Origin: Candidatus Gottesmanbacteria bacterium RIFCSPHIGHO2_01_FULL_46_14
Lineage (GTDB): Bacteria > Patescibacteriota > Microgenomatia > UBA10105 > UBA927
Assembly (NCBI GenBank): GCA_001780895.1
Contig: MFJJ01000041.1
Coordinates: 1-24,884 of the forward strand
DNA length: 24,884 nt
Direction of reading: 5' to 3'
Position numbers and translations under genes: made by a program
Shown here: positions 13,557 through 20,160 of the stretch, in pieces
How the letters are laid out: each line of letters begins with the position of its first letter
Position numbering within the stretch: the stretch's first letter is position 1
Notes under the pieces: model-generated
What the model was told of the DNA's origin: nothing
Seen by the model: only the letters and a program-made list of their open reading frames with translations
Databases searched by the model: none

Positions 13557-15647
13557 ATGCCAGGAACTGATATCGCAATTGTCTTTCATTGGTGGACAGC
13601 ATTGTTTTTATTTGGTGCCGTCGCATTTCCCCTGACAAAAAAACTCTTCCCCGATTGGTTCGACCAGGGGTATTTGTTTTCAAAATCAGTTTCTTTGGCT
13701 CTCGTCACCTGGCTCGTGTATGTGATGGGGACGCTTCGGATTTTACCCTTTACTGCTATATCGATCGTATTTTCTTTGACTTTAGTTTTTATATGTGGTC
13801 TTCTATTCAATTTTCAATTTTCAAATTTCAAATTAAAACATCGTTCTACGATTCTCCTAGTAATTGAAGAGATATTCTTTTTTGGAGCACTCCTTTTGTG
13901 GTCGTGGATTAAAGGATACGAGCCGTCGATTCGGGGACTTGAAAAGTTTATGGATTATGGATTTATGAAGTCGATACTCGTTAGCACTTATTTCCCACCT
14001 TCGGACATGTGGTATGCGGGAAGTTCTATCAATTACTACTACTTCGGTCATATGGTGGTTGCGGTATTGACTAAACTGTCGGGACTGGACTTGGCCTATA
14101 CCTTTAATCTCATGCTCGCGACGATTTTTGCGTTGACGCTCACTATGTCTTTTTCCATAGGTTACCAAATTAGTCAAATTAGACAAATTGGACAAATTTG
14201 GCAAAAAGTCGCAAGCGGCGCTTTGACTGCGTTCCTTGTGACACTTGCCGGCAACATGCAAACGATCTACGCATTTACCCGTGGATACACGGGTGAAAAT
14301 GTCAAACCGTTTTGGGAACTTTTGTGGGGGATCGGGGAATTCTGGCAGAAATTGCCTGAGGGATTAAATACCTATTGGTATGCCAACGCGACGCGTTTTA
14401 TCCCATTTGCTATCCACGAGTTTCCGAGCTACTCATTTGTCGTTTCCGATGTCCACGGGCACGTGCTCTCATTGCCATTTGTGCTTTTGGCAATAGCGCT
14501 CCTTATTCAAGGCTCGGCCTTAGGGGGCTTCAAAGGCCGAGCCTTTTTTATTTTTTATGGTTTTCTTGTTGGTGTACTTCTTATGACCAATGCACTTGAC
14601 GGACCGATGTACCTCGCGCTTATGGGTATAGTGCTGTTTTTCAATACCGTGCAAAAGAAATGGACGATGCTTCTTATGGTTTTTGTGGTTGCGGGACTCA
14701 CAAGTTTGCCATTTCTTATTCACTTCACATCCTTTGTCAATGGGCTTGCAGTCAATTGTCCGCCGGCGTTTCTTGCCAATACAAAGATTGGACCGCTCCT
14801 TTTTGAAGGGGTAGAGAAGTGCCAGAAATCACCCGTATGGATGATGACGTTACTTTGGGGATTCTTTATATATTGCGGCGTATGGTTACTATTGAAAAAG
14901 AAATTTACCCAGGTTGAAAAACTCCTCCTTATCTTTTTTGGATTCTCGGTACTGCTCATTATTTTCCCAGAGTTTTTCTATTTTAAGGATATTTATCCGG
15001 CGCATTTTCGCAGTAACACCATGTTTAAACTCGGCTACCAGGCATTTATTTTATTTTCGATTGTTTCCGGATACACGATCGTCAACCTCAAAAGAAAAAA
15101 ACTTTTTCTTATACTCTTAATACCTCAGTTGTTTTTGATCTCGATCTATCCGATCTTTAGCGTCCGGTCGTACTTTAATAGTTTACGAAACTACGAGGGA
15201 ATCTACGGACTCAATTGGTTGTCCCGGGAATACCCCGATGATTATGCAGCCATCCAATGGCTCAATAATCAAGCGATTCGTCCGGGCATCCTGGTCGAAG
15301 CTGACGGGGATAGTTATACCGATTACAATCGTTTTTCGGCATTTACGGGAAGGCCCACGATCGTGGGGTGGGCGGTCCATGAATGGTTATGGCGGGGAGG
15401 ATATGAGTTTGTATCACCACGACGGGAAGAAGTGCGATTGATCTACGAAAGCGGAGATCAACCGAAAATACAGGCGATTTTGGAAAAATATCACGTACGA
15501 TTCATCATCGTGGGAAATCTCGAACGGCAGAAATTTGGCAGTCTTAACGAGATGGCTATTTCTGATGTGGCCACGCCCGTCTTCCAATCGGGTGAGACCA
15601 TATTCTATGAGGTTAATCAACCTATTGACAGGCAGTCGGGTTCGTGA
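13557..15647 (+). CDS. DUF2298 (YYY-motif) membrane protein
   Basis: 696 residues from the ATG at 13557 (an in-frame TTG precedes it). Around fourteen hydrophobic helices surround the family mark SINYYYFGH (Y160-Y162) and the long loop with ATRFIPFAIHEFPSYSFVVSDVHGH; this is the PF10060 family, regarded as polytopic glycosyltransferase-like proteins. The C-terminal 130 residues are soluble. Three tracts look inserted: about 83-93 (NFQFSNF; heptamer-like), about 203-217 (QISQIRQIGQIWQK; four 9-bp units) and about 318-330, where the DNA forms a perfect terminator-like hairpin followed by T-runs. All are in frame. The gene is divergent from the FAD oxidoreductase operon and precedes rho by 93 bases. 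Confidence 0.92.
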   Translation: MPGTDIAIVFHWWTALFLFGAVAFPLTKKLFPDWFDQGYLFSKSVSLALVTWLVYVMGTLRILPFTAISIVFSLTLVFICGLLFNFQFSNFKLKHRSTILLVIEEIFFFGALLLWSWIKGYEPSIRGLEKFMDYGFMKSILVSTYFPPSDMWYAGSSINYYYFGHMVVAVLTKLSGLDLAYTFNLMLATIFALTLTMSFSIGYQISQIRQIGQIWQKVASGALTAFLVTLAGNMQTIYAFTRGYTGENVKPFWELLWGIGEFWQKLPEGLNTYWYANATRFIPFAIHEFPSYSFVVSDVHGHVLSLPFVLLAIALLIQGSALGGFKGRAFFIFYGFLVGVLLMTNALDGPMYLALMGIVLFFNTVQKKWTMLLMVFVVAGLTSLPFLIHFTSFVNGLAVNCPPAFLANTKIGPLLFEGVEKCQKSPVWMMTLLWGFFIYCGVWLLLKKKFTQVEKLLLIFFGFSVLLIIFPEFFYFKDIYPAHFRSNTMFKLGYQAFILFSIVSGYTIVNLKRKKLFLILLIPQLFLISIYPIFSVRSYFNSLRNYEGIYGLNWLSREYPDDYAAIQWLNNQAIRPGILVEADGDSYTDYNRFSAFTGRPTIVGWAVHEWLWRGGYEFVSPRREEVRLIYESGDQPKIQAILEKYHVRFIIVGNLERQKFGSLNEMAISDVATPVFQSGETIFYEVNQPIDRQSGS
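13806..13834 (+). repeat. Degenerate heptamer tract in the DUF2298 gene
   Basis: Repeated TTCAATT/TTCAAAT heptamers encode FNFQFSNF. They are related to the GAATTTT array at 12844-12876 read on the other strand. Confidence 0.6.
14166..14204 (+). repeat. 9-bp unit array A1 (in frame inside the DUF2298 gene)
   Basis: Four units matching CNAATTNGN in register with the codons, each read Q-I-x (QIS, QIR, QIG, QIW), plus a partial fifth. The period of three codons keeps the frame whatever the unit number. Confidence 0.9.
14509..14556 (+). terminator. Terminator-like hairpin inside the DUF2298 coding sequence
   Basis: AAGGCTCGGCCTT (14509-14521) and AAGGCCGAGCCTT (14533-14545) form a perfect 13-bp stem with an 11-base loop, followed by six T, one A and six T. 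By sequence this is a textbook intrinsic terminator, yet it sits in the middle of an open gene and encodes GSALGGFKGRAFF. It probably arrived as a mobile repeat. Confidence 0.8.
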
Positions 15648-15740
15648 TGTAATACCAAGCAGGTTCAGTGAATTCCTCTCGTTACAGTTTCGTAGTTTTC
15701 CCATGAGAGCATAACGGCAGATACTTCGGTATATATCTAT

Positions 15741-17189
15741 ATGGCATTTCGTGCCACACGTCAGACCACTTCTCAAGCAAATACCCAAGACACGTCTGTG
15801 GATCAACAGAATCCATTGAGCGTGGAGACTCTCGTGGGCAAACCCGTCGAAGCTAAACCACCACCGGAACGGGTCAATCGATTTAGTGGAAATTATCACG
15901 CAACAGGCGGCCAACAAAATAGGCGCCCTATGGGCAGACGCCCTTGGAATGACCGTCCATATCGCCCTCCTTCTTTTGACCGGCCGGAAACCGGAAATGG
16001 ATTTACGCAAGATATCGATGTACCTACAGAAACTGTGCGTGGCATTTTGGATGTGATGCCCGAAGGACATGGGTTTCTCCGTCCGAAATTTACCCCGAGC
16101 GAAAAAGATATTTATATTTCTCAATCCCAAATTCGCAGATTTCTCCTCAGAAACGGCGATATGGTGGAAGGGCAAGCCCGTCGGCCAAAAGATAACGAGC
16201 GGTTTTGGGGATTACTCAAAGTTGAAAAAATCAACGATGAGCCGGCAGAAGAAATGGCAAAGCGGCCAAAATTTGAAGATCTTACCCCAATCTATCCCAA
16301 TTTACAGCTCAAGTTGGAAATACCATCGCTGCCGCTTTCGACCCGTATTATCGACCTGGTTGCTCCTATCGGTTTTGGACAGCGCGGGTTAATCGTATCG
16401 CCGCCCAAAGCAGGAAAAACGACGATTCTTAAAGAGCTTGCGGCCGGCATTTCTGCCAACTACCCCAATGTTCACCTTATGGCAGCCCTTATCGGCGAGC
16501 GGCCGGAGGAAGTCACCGATATTACCAGGTCGGTCAAAGGGGAAGTTTTAGCAAGTAACTTTGATGAATCGCCGGCAGAGCAAACCAGAATTGCAGAAGT
16601 AGCCCTTGATCGAGCCAAGCGCCTTGTTGAAATGGGTCGAGATGTTATTATTCTTCTTGATTCCATAACGCGGCTTGCCCGTGCATATAATCTTGTGGTT
16701 AACCCATCGGGGAGAACACTTTCCGGTGGATTTGATCCTGCAGCACTCTATCCGGCCAAACGGTTTTTGGGAGCAGCCCGATGTGTAGAGCCCGCCTTCG
16801 CTGAAGCTTCGGCGGGTAAACCCGCTGACGTCAAAATTCCTTCGCGCTATACCACGGGGGGGTCGCTCACTGTTATTGGTACGGCCCTCATTGAAACCGG
16901 AAGCCGGATGGATGATTTGATCTATGAAGAGTTTAAAGGGACGGGCAATATGGAGCTTACACTTTCCCGAATGCTCCAGGAGCGCCGGATTTTCCCGGCT
17001 ATTGATCTGACCCGATCCGGAACACGGCACGATGAACTGCTCCTGGGGGAAGAAGCAATGAAAAAAGTGACAACCCTTCGCCATATGCTTTCACTTCTGG
17101 GGGATGAAGAGCGCACCACTATGCTTATTGATCGCCTGTCGAAATCAACCAACAACAATGAGTTCCTCGAAAGCCTAGCTAAAGGGTGA
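15741..17189 (+). CDS. rho: Transcription termination factor Rho
   Basis: 482 residues. The N-terminus (1-90) is disordered, rich in Arg, Gln, Asn and Pro. An RNA-binding OSB domain follows (about 95-180, with RGILDVMPEGHGFLRP), then the ATPase with Walker A SPPKAGKTT (220-228), Walker B VIILLDSITRLARAYN, the Q-loop LSGGFDPAALYPAKRF and the C-terminal GTGNMELTLSR and FPAIDLTRSGTR blocks. Rho is a hexameric RNA helicase that ends transcription. Between AARCVE and GGSLTVIG, where other Rho proteins have only a tight turn, about 22 residues are inserted (351-372). The first part, PAFAEASAGKPA, is encoded by a GC-rich hairpin repeat. A candidate -10 (TATATA, 15730-15735) lies 5 bases before the ATG. 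A 9-bp-unit array begins 5 bases after the stop. Confidence 0.97.
   Translation: MAFRATRQTTSQANTQDTSVDQQNPLSVETLVGKPVEAKPPPERVNRFSGNYHATGGQQNRRPMGRRPWNDRPYRPPSFDRPETGNGFTQDIDVPTETVRGILDVMPEGHGFLRPKFTPSEKDIYISQSQIRRFLLRNGDMVEGQARRPKDNERFWGLLKVEKINDEPAEEMAKRPKFEDLTPIYPNLQLKLEIPSLPLSTRIIDLVAPIGFGQRGLIVSPPKAGKTTILKELAAGISANYPNVHLMAALIGERPEEVTDITRSVKGEVLASNFDESPAEQTRIAEVALDRAKRLVEMGRDVIILLDSITRLARAYNLVVNPSGRTLSGGFDPAALYPAKRFLGAARCVEPAFAEASAGKPADVKIPSRYTTGGSLTVIGTALIETGSRMDDLIYEEFKGTGNMELTLSRMLQERRIFPAIDLTRSGTRHDELLLGEEAMKKVTTLRHMLSLLGDEERTTMLIDRLSKSTNNNEFLESLAKG
16791..16827 (+). repeat. GC-rich palindromic repeat inserted in rho
   Basis: CCCGCC (16791-16796) pairs with GGCGGG (16811-16816) around the inner palindrome GAAGCTTC, followed by AAACCCGC, which can pair as an alternative. 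It encodes PAFAEASAGKPA. Peptides of this type recur in many CPR proteins as products of a dispersed hairpin repeat (from memory, not searched). Confidence 0.75.
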
Positions 17190-17193
17190 AATC

Positions 17194-17229
17194 CAAATTT
17201 GACTAATTAGTCTAATTAGACTAATTTGA
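17194..17229 (+). repeat. 9-bp unit array A2 (between rho and the M23 peptidase)
   Basis: Four CNAATTNGN units start 5 bases after the rho stop and end 9 bases before the next ATG. They contain the perfect 18-bp palindrome TTAGTCTAATTAGACTAA at 17207-17224, which could fold in RNA or bind a dimeric protein. Confidence 0.9.
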
Positions 17230-17238
17230 TCCTCACTA

Positions 17239-18321
17239 ATGAAACACTGGTTTTCTATGTTTCATGATGATCTCCGGTCGTGGGGACGGGGATGGAGTAT
17301 TTATCTTGAAAAAAAACTCGGCCGGTTTGGCAATTGGTTTGAGCGGCAAAAAACGGTCATTGTTGATGTGCTCATGGCACGACGCGGTAGTTACCAGCGG
17401 CCGTTCTTACATTTTTCTCTGGGAATATTATTTACCGTCGGTCTGGTCAGTGCACCGATAGTAGCAAGCGCCTATCCGGGTGGAATACCCAAGAGTCTTG
17501 CTGATTTTACGCCGCCTTCTGCCGTGCTTACGTCGCTTGACCCAAGCGAATATGGTGTACAGACGGAAATCTCCCAAAAACCCCGTGATCAAGTGATCAC
17601 CTATGCCGTGGTATCCGGAGATACACTCTCGACGGTTGCGGAAAAATTTGGTGTTTCTATTGATACAGTAAAATGGGCTAATGATCTAAAACGAGATAGT
17701 TTGACCGTAGATCAGGAGCTCAAAATTCCGCCGGTTACCGGTATCGTTCATAAAGTACGGGAAGGAGAAACGATATATTCAATAGCAAAAAGATATCAAA
17801 CAGATGCACAAAAAATCGTAAACTTTCCGTTTAATGACTTTTCTGACCTCGAAACATTTGCATTAAACATAGGTCAAACGCTTATTGTCCCCGACGGCGT
17901 TATGCCCGAGTCTGCTCCCGTTCGGACGGTTGCATCCATTGCTCCAATTATTGCCGGCGGCAACGGGCAATTCCAATGGCCGACCAATGGGGTTATAACC
18001 CAGTATCCGGTTTGGTACCACATGGCCCTTGATATTGCCAATAACGCTGCTCCGGGTATTGCGGCAGCTGATTCTGGAACTGTGTCGCTCGTCGAGTATC
18101 TCCGCTACGGCTACGGGCAGCATGTCATTGTCGATCACGGCAATGGCCTTCAGACGCTCTATGGCCATATGTCCGAAATTTACGTCAAGCCCGGCGATCG
18201 TGTGGCACGAGGTCAAATCATCGGCCGGATGGGATCAACGGGCCGATCGACGGGAACCCATCTGCATCTTGAAGTACGCAAAAACGGTGTTATCGTCAAC
18301 CCACTGCCGTTTTTGAAATAG
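17239..18321 (+). CDS. LysM-containing M23 peptidase (murein endopeptidase)
   Basis: 360 residues. A cytoplasmic N-terminal stretch (1-55) is followed by one membrane helix (about 56-77), two LysM modules (120-164 and 169-218) that bind peptidoglycan, and a C-terminal LytM/M23 domain (245-360). The zinc ligands are present: H261 and D265 (HMALD), H341 and H343 (HLHLE), with H310 in YGHMSEI. It should be an active, membrane-tethered endopeptidase cutting wall cross-links. The long N-terminal extension before the helix is unusual. The gene is 49 bases from rho, with repeat arrays on both sides. Confidence 0.95.
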   Translation: MKHWFSMFHDDLRSWGRGWSIYLEKKLGRFGNWFERQKTVIVDVLMARRGSYQRPFLHFSLGILFTVGLVSAPIVASAYPGGIPKSLADFTPPSAVLTSLDPSEYGVQTEISQKPRDQVITYAVVSGDTLSTVAEKFGVSIDTVKWANDLKRDSLTVDQELKIPPVTGIVHKVREGETIYSIAKRYQTDAQKIVNFPFNDFSDLETFALNIGQTLIVPDGVMPESAPVRTVASIAPIIAGGNGQFQWPTNGVITQYPVWYHMALDIANNAAPGIAAADSGTVSLVEYLRYGYGQHVIVDHGNGLQTLYGHMSEIYVKPGDRVARGQIIGRMGSTGRSTGTHLHLEVRKNGVIVNPLPFLK

Positions 18322-18323
18322 TC

Positions 18324-18359
18324 CCAATTTGACTAATTGGGCAAATTAGGCTAATTTGG
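18324..18359 (+). repeat. 9-bp unit array A3 (after the M23 peptidase gene)
   Basis: Four CNAATTNGN units beginning 2 bases after the stop codon and ending about 20 bases before the first tRNA gene. No separate terminator is seen here. Confidence 0.9.
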
Positions 18360-18379
18360 CAAAAGGAAAATGTCTTTTT

Positions 18380-18452
18380 GGGCCCGTAGCTCATTTGGTA
18401 GAGCACTGCATTCGCATTGCAGGGGTGGTCGGTTCGAATCCGATCGGGTCCA
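18380..18452 (+). tRNA. tRNA-Ala (anticodon CGC)
   Basis: A complete cloverleaf of 73 bases. The acceptor stem GGGCCCG/CGGGTCC has the G3-U70 pair that marks alanine tRNAs. The D-stem is GCTC/GAGC, the anticodon stem CTGCA/TGCAG with loop TTCGCAT (anticodon CGC, codon GCG), and the T-stem GTCGG/CCGAT. A73 ends the gene; CCA is not encoded. Confidence 0.95.
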
Positions 18453-18456
18453 CAAT

Positions 18457-18530
18457 GGGCCCGTAGTACACCGGTAGTATATTTCCATGGCATGGAAAAG
18501 AAAGGGGTTCGATTCCCCTCGGGTCCACCA
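18457..18530 (+). tRNA. tRNA-Ala (anticodon GGC)
   Basis: A cloverleaf of 71 bases plus CCA. The acceptor stem is the same GGGCCCG/CGGGTCC with G3-U70, the D-stem GTAC/GTAT, the anticodon stem TTTCC/GGAAA with loop ATGGCAT (anticodon GGC, codon GCC), and the T-stem AGGGG/CCCCT. It lies 4 bases after the other tRNA-Ala. The CCA end is present, but its last two bases are also the start of a 9-bp repeat unit, so the CCA may be partly fortuitous. Confidence 0.93.
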
Positions 18531-18578
18531 AATTAGAAAAACCAAATTAGACAAATTGGTCAAATTAGACTAATTTGT
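18529..18578. repeat. 9-bp unit array A4 (tRNA 3' end / four-helix-bundle gene 3' end)
   Basis: Five CNAATTNGN units with an AAAAC spacer after the first. The first unit overlaps the CCA of tRNA-Ala(GGC). CAAATTAG (18543-18550) and CTAATTTG (18570-18577) can pair, followed by five T, so the array may serve as a terminator for the tRNAs. The stop codon of the convergent minus gene (18565-18567) is made of repeat sequence. Confidence 0.88.
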
Positions 18579-19104
18579 TTTTGAATGCATTCCGCTTCCT
18601 GAATAGATTCTCCTTAAATCCACCTTTTTCGACAAAAATCTTCTCTTTCGCACGCAAGAACTGGTCCATGAGGTAGCCTTGTTTATGGCACAGGGTGAGC
18701 ATGAGATTAGCAAAGTTTTCCGGCATGGAAAAATCCAAATTAGTCCAATTGGACAAATTGGGCAAATTGGTAGGAATATCAATTACTTCGCGGAACGTAC
18801 GTATGCGAAGAACGCCGGGATCGGTTTTTTTCCAGATCGGCAATTCTCTTAAACGAAGAAAATCTTCGTAGTCTTCTGCAAGCTCGGTATATGAACTTCT
18901 GCTAACGCTATTTAACATCATGTCACTAGCGGTTGATACTTCTTTTGACGCTTCCGCGATGTTTTGTTTTCCGGACCGAGCAGCTTGAATCATCTGGTCG
19001 AACGTTCTGGAACGTTTTTCTATCCAACGATTACAGAAAAGATTGGTGAAATCAAAAATCGTGACTGCAGTCCGATAGATGAGGAGATCTTTGTAACCGC
19101 CCAT
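18565..19104 (-). CDS. Four-helix-bundle protein with repeat-derived insertion
   Basis: 179 residues. The helices YKDLLIYRTAVTIFDFTNLF, TFDQMIQAARSGKQNIAEAS, SRSSYTELAEDYEDFLRL and the C-terminal MLTLCHKQGYLMDQFLRAKEKI match the S23/four-helix-bundle family, in a longer variant with a suffix domain. Residues about 111-124 (TNLPNLSNWTNL) come from an in-frame array of four 9-bp units in the loop before the last helix. The C-terminal residues NKLV and the stop come from a second array. The gene is therefore bounded by arrays at both ends and holds one inside. No biochemical role is known for this family. Confidence 0.88.
   Translation of the reverse strand: MGGYKDLLIYRTAVTIFDFTNLFCNRWIEKRSRTFDQMIQAARSGKQNIAEASKEVSTASDMMLNSVSRSSYTELAEDYEDFLRLRELPIWKKTDPGVLRIRTFREVIDIPTNLPNLSNWTNLDFSMPENFANLMLTLCHKQGYLMDQFLRAKEKIFVEKGGFKENLFRKRNAFKNKLV
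18736..18771 (-). repeat. 9-bp unit array A5 (in frame inside the four-helix-bundle gene)
   Basis: Four CNAATTNGN units in a row. On the coding strand they read as NLPNLSNWTNL, each unit giving three residues with N-L or N-W. Confidence 0.9.
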
Positions 19105-19109
19105 ACAAT

Positions 19110-19159
19110 CAAATTAGTCTAATTAGACCAATTTGTCTCATTGGAAAAACCTAATTTGC
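19110..19159. repeat. 9-bp unit array A6 (between two minus-strand genes)
   Basis: Four units, an AAAAC spacer as in array A4, and a fifth unit. The fifth, CTAATTTGC, provides the last two codons and the TAG stop of the 62-residue membrane protein gene. The array ends 5 bases upstream of the four-helix-bundle start codon. Confidence 0.88.
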
Positions 19160-19339
19160 TTCGACGGAGTATCCTGCAACGGCAGGGGAGGAGAGATTCA
19201 TTTGTTCATTGACGAACGTGCCGATTAACGCCCCCAAGCCCAGCATCAAGGCAAAAGCCACAAGAAACATCCAGCTTTTGACGATAACAAGATAGTCTTT
19301 GTTTTGTCGGGGGGATCGTTTGACTGTCTTTTTCTTCAT
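19151..19339 (-). CDS. Small single-pass membrane protein, 62 residues
   Basis: A basic N-terminus (KKKTVKRSPRQNK) is followed by one hydrophobic helix (about residues 22-43, MFLVAFALMLGLGALIGTF) and a short outside tail ending in VEAN. Topology N-in by the positive-inside rule. I do not recognise a family. A perfect TTGACA stands 33 bases before the start on the minus strand (19377-19372), but the -10 is weak. The gene is divergent from the exported-protein operon that starts at 19451. The last two codons and stop belong to a repeat unit. Confidence 0.7.
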   Translation of the reverse strand: MKKKTVKRSPRQNKDYLVIVKSWMFLVAFALMLGLGALIGTFVNEQMNLSSPAVAGYSVEAN

Positions 19340-19394
19340 TTACTTCTAGTTTGCGTACGTTTATTGTTCTTTGTCAAGAGGGCAATTTCACGCC

Positions 19395-19439
19395 TTGACA
19401 GGACGTTGCCGCACCCGTCATATTAATATAATAAGGGAG
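19395..19439 (+). promoter_or_regulatory. Promoter region and ribosome binding site of the exported-protein operon
   Basis: TTGACA at 19395-19400 has a plausible -10 CATATT (19419-19424, spacer 18). A perfect TATAAT at 19427-19432 lies further on, served by TTGCCG (spacer 15). GGGAG at 19435-19439 lies 11 bases before the TTG at 19451 and can act as Shine-Dalgarno if transcription starts at the upstream -10. Confidence 0.45.
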
Positions 19440-19450
19440 AATTTATTCGT

Positions 19451-20152
19451 TTGGCACGAGTCCGCGGGTTTGGGCGAACGAAAATTTTTCCTCATGACAT
19501 GCCTGGACGAACACTCCGGAACTTTCTCATTCATCCGAGAGAGAAAAGGAGCCCTGCCCGGAGAGTTTTTAGTGCGGCGGTTTTGGGAGTTCTGGTAATT
19601 GCTGGTGTATGGGTGGTTGGTCGCGGGGGGACCGGAGACATCAGGAGCCGCGCCTGGAGCGGGGTCGTCGTCAACGTAGAAAATCTCCGGGCAAAACTGG
19701 GGGGATTGCGGGTACCAGAGACGGGTCAAGATCCCAATCCGGTGAAGGGTACACAAGGCAAGGACACGAAAGACTCCCGGGAACTTTTTCATTCTTTAAC
19801 CAGGACATACTATAACGCAGAGGTTCAAAATATATCAGAACCCTCAGTTGGCGTCGCGGGAGTTGCATTTCTTCAGTACGACCAAAAACTCAACAAGACC
19901 TTCGTATTTACCCGTATCGAGAATCTCCCGGTTCCGGCCACAGGATTTGTGCGTCTGTGGTTGGTCAGTGACGCAAGCGAGTACCAAAAAGCAGGGGTAG
20001 CTGAATTTTTTACCGAACAAGGCAAGCCAGTCATCTACAGCGTTTTTGTGCGTGATGGGGATCTTCGGACGTACAAAAAACTCCTTTTCTCCTATGACGA
20101 TGTATTAGAGGCCAGAGAGCCGGAATTGGTTGTTGTATCGATTAATTTTTGA
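19451..20152 (+). CDS. Membrane-anchored protein with anti-sigma-K-like (RskA-type) outer domain
   Basis: 233 residues from TTG 19451; the ATG at 19499 is an alternative start, 16 residues shorter. A basic N-terminus and one membrane helix (about 39-57) are followed by a variable linker. The outer domain (about 130-233) has VAFLQYDQKLNKTFVFTRIENLPVPATGFVRLWLVSD, resembling the C-terminal domain of anti-sigma-K factors, where a LP-x-LWL pattern recurs. No sigma factor gene is visible here and the N-terminal zinc finger is missing, so the protein is probably not a working anti-sigma factor. First gene of a three-gene operon; the next begins 8 bases after the stop. Confidence 0.75.
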   Translation: MARVRGFGRTKIFPHDMPGRTLRNFLIHPREKRSPARRVFSAAVLGVLVIAGVWVVGRGGTGDIRSRAWSGVVVNVENLRAKLGGLRVPETGQDPNPVKGTQGKDTKDSRELFHSLTRTYYNAEVQNISEPSVGVAGVAFLQYDQKLNKTFVFTRIENLPVPATGFVRLWLVSDASEYQKAGVAEFFTEQGKPVIYSVFVRDGDLRTYKKLLFSYDDVLEAREPELVVVSINF

Positions 20153-20160
20153 GATGCATC

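Noticed and set aside
15414..16175. Minus-strand ORF of 253 codons opposite the DUF2298 end and rho start
   Set aside because: Composition is typical of a shadow frame, and it runs across the boundary of two well-supported plus genes.
18457..18530. tRNA-Gly reading of the second tRNA
   Set aside because: The loop ATGGCAT places GGC at positions 34-36, which reads the alanine codon GCC. The G3-U70 pair agrees with alanine.
17194..19159. CRISPR array
   Set aside because: The repeats are 9 bp, directly adjacent and degenerate, without spacers. No cas gene is present.
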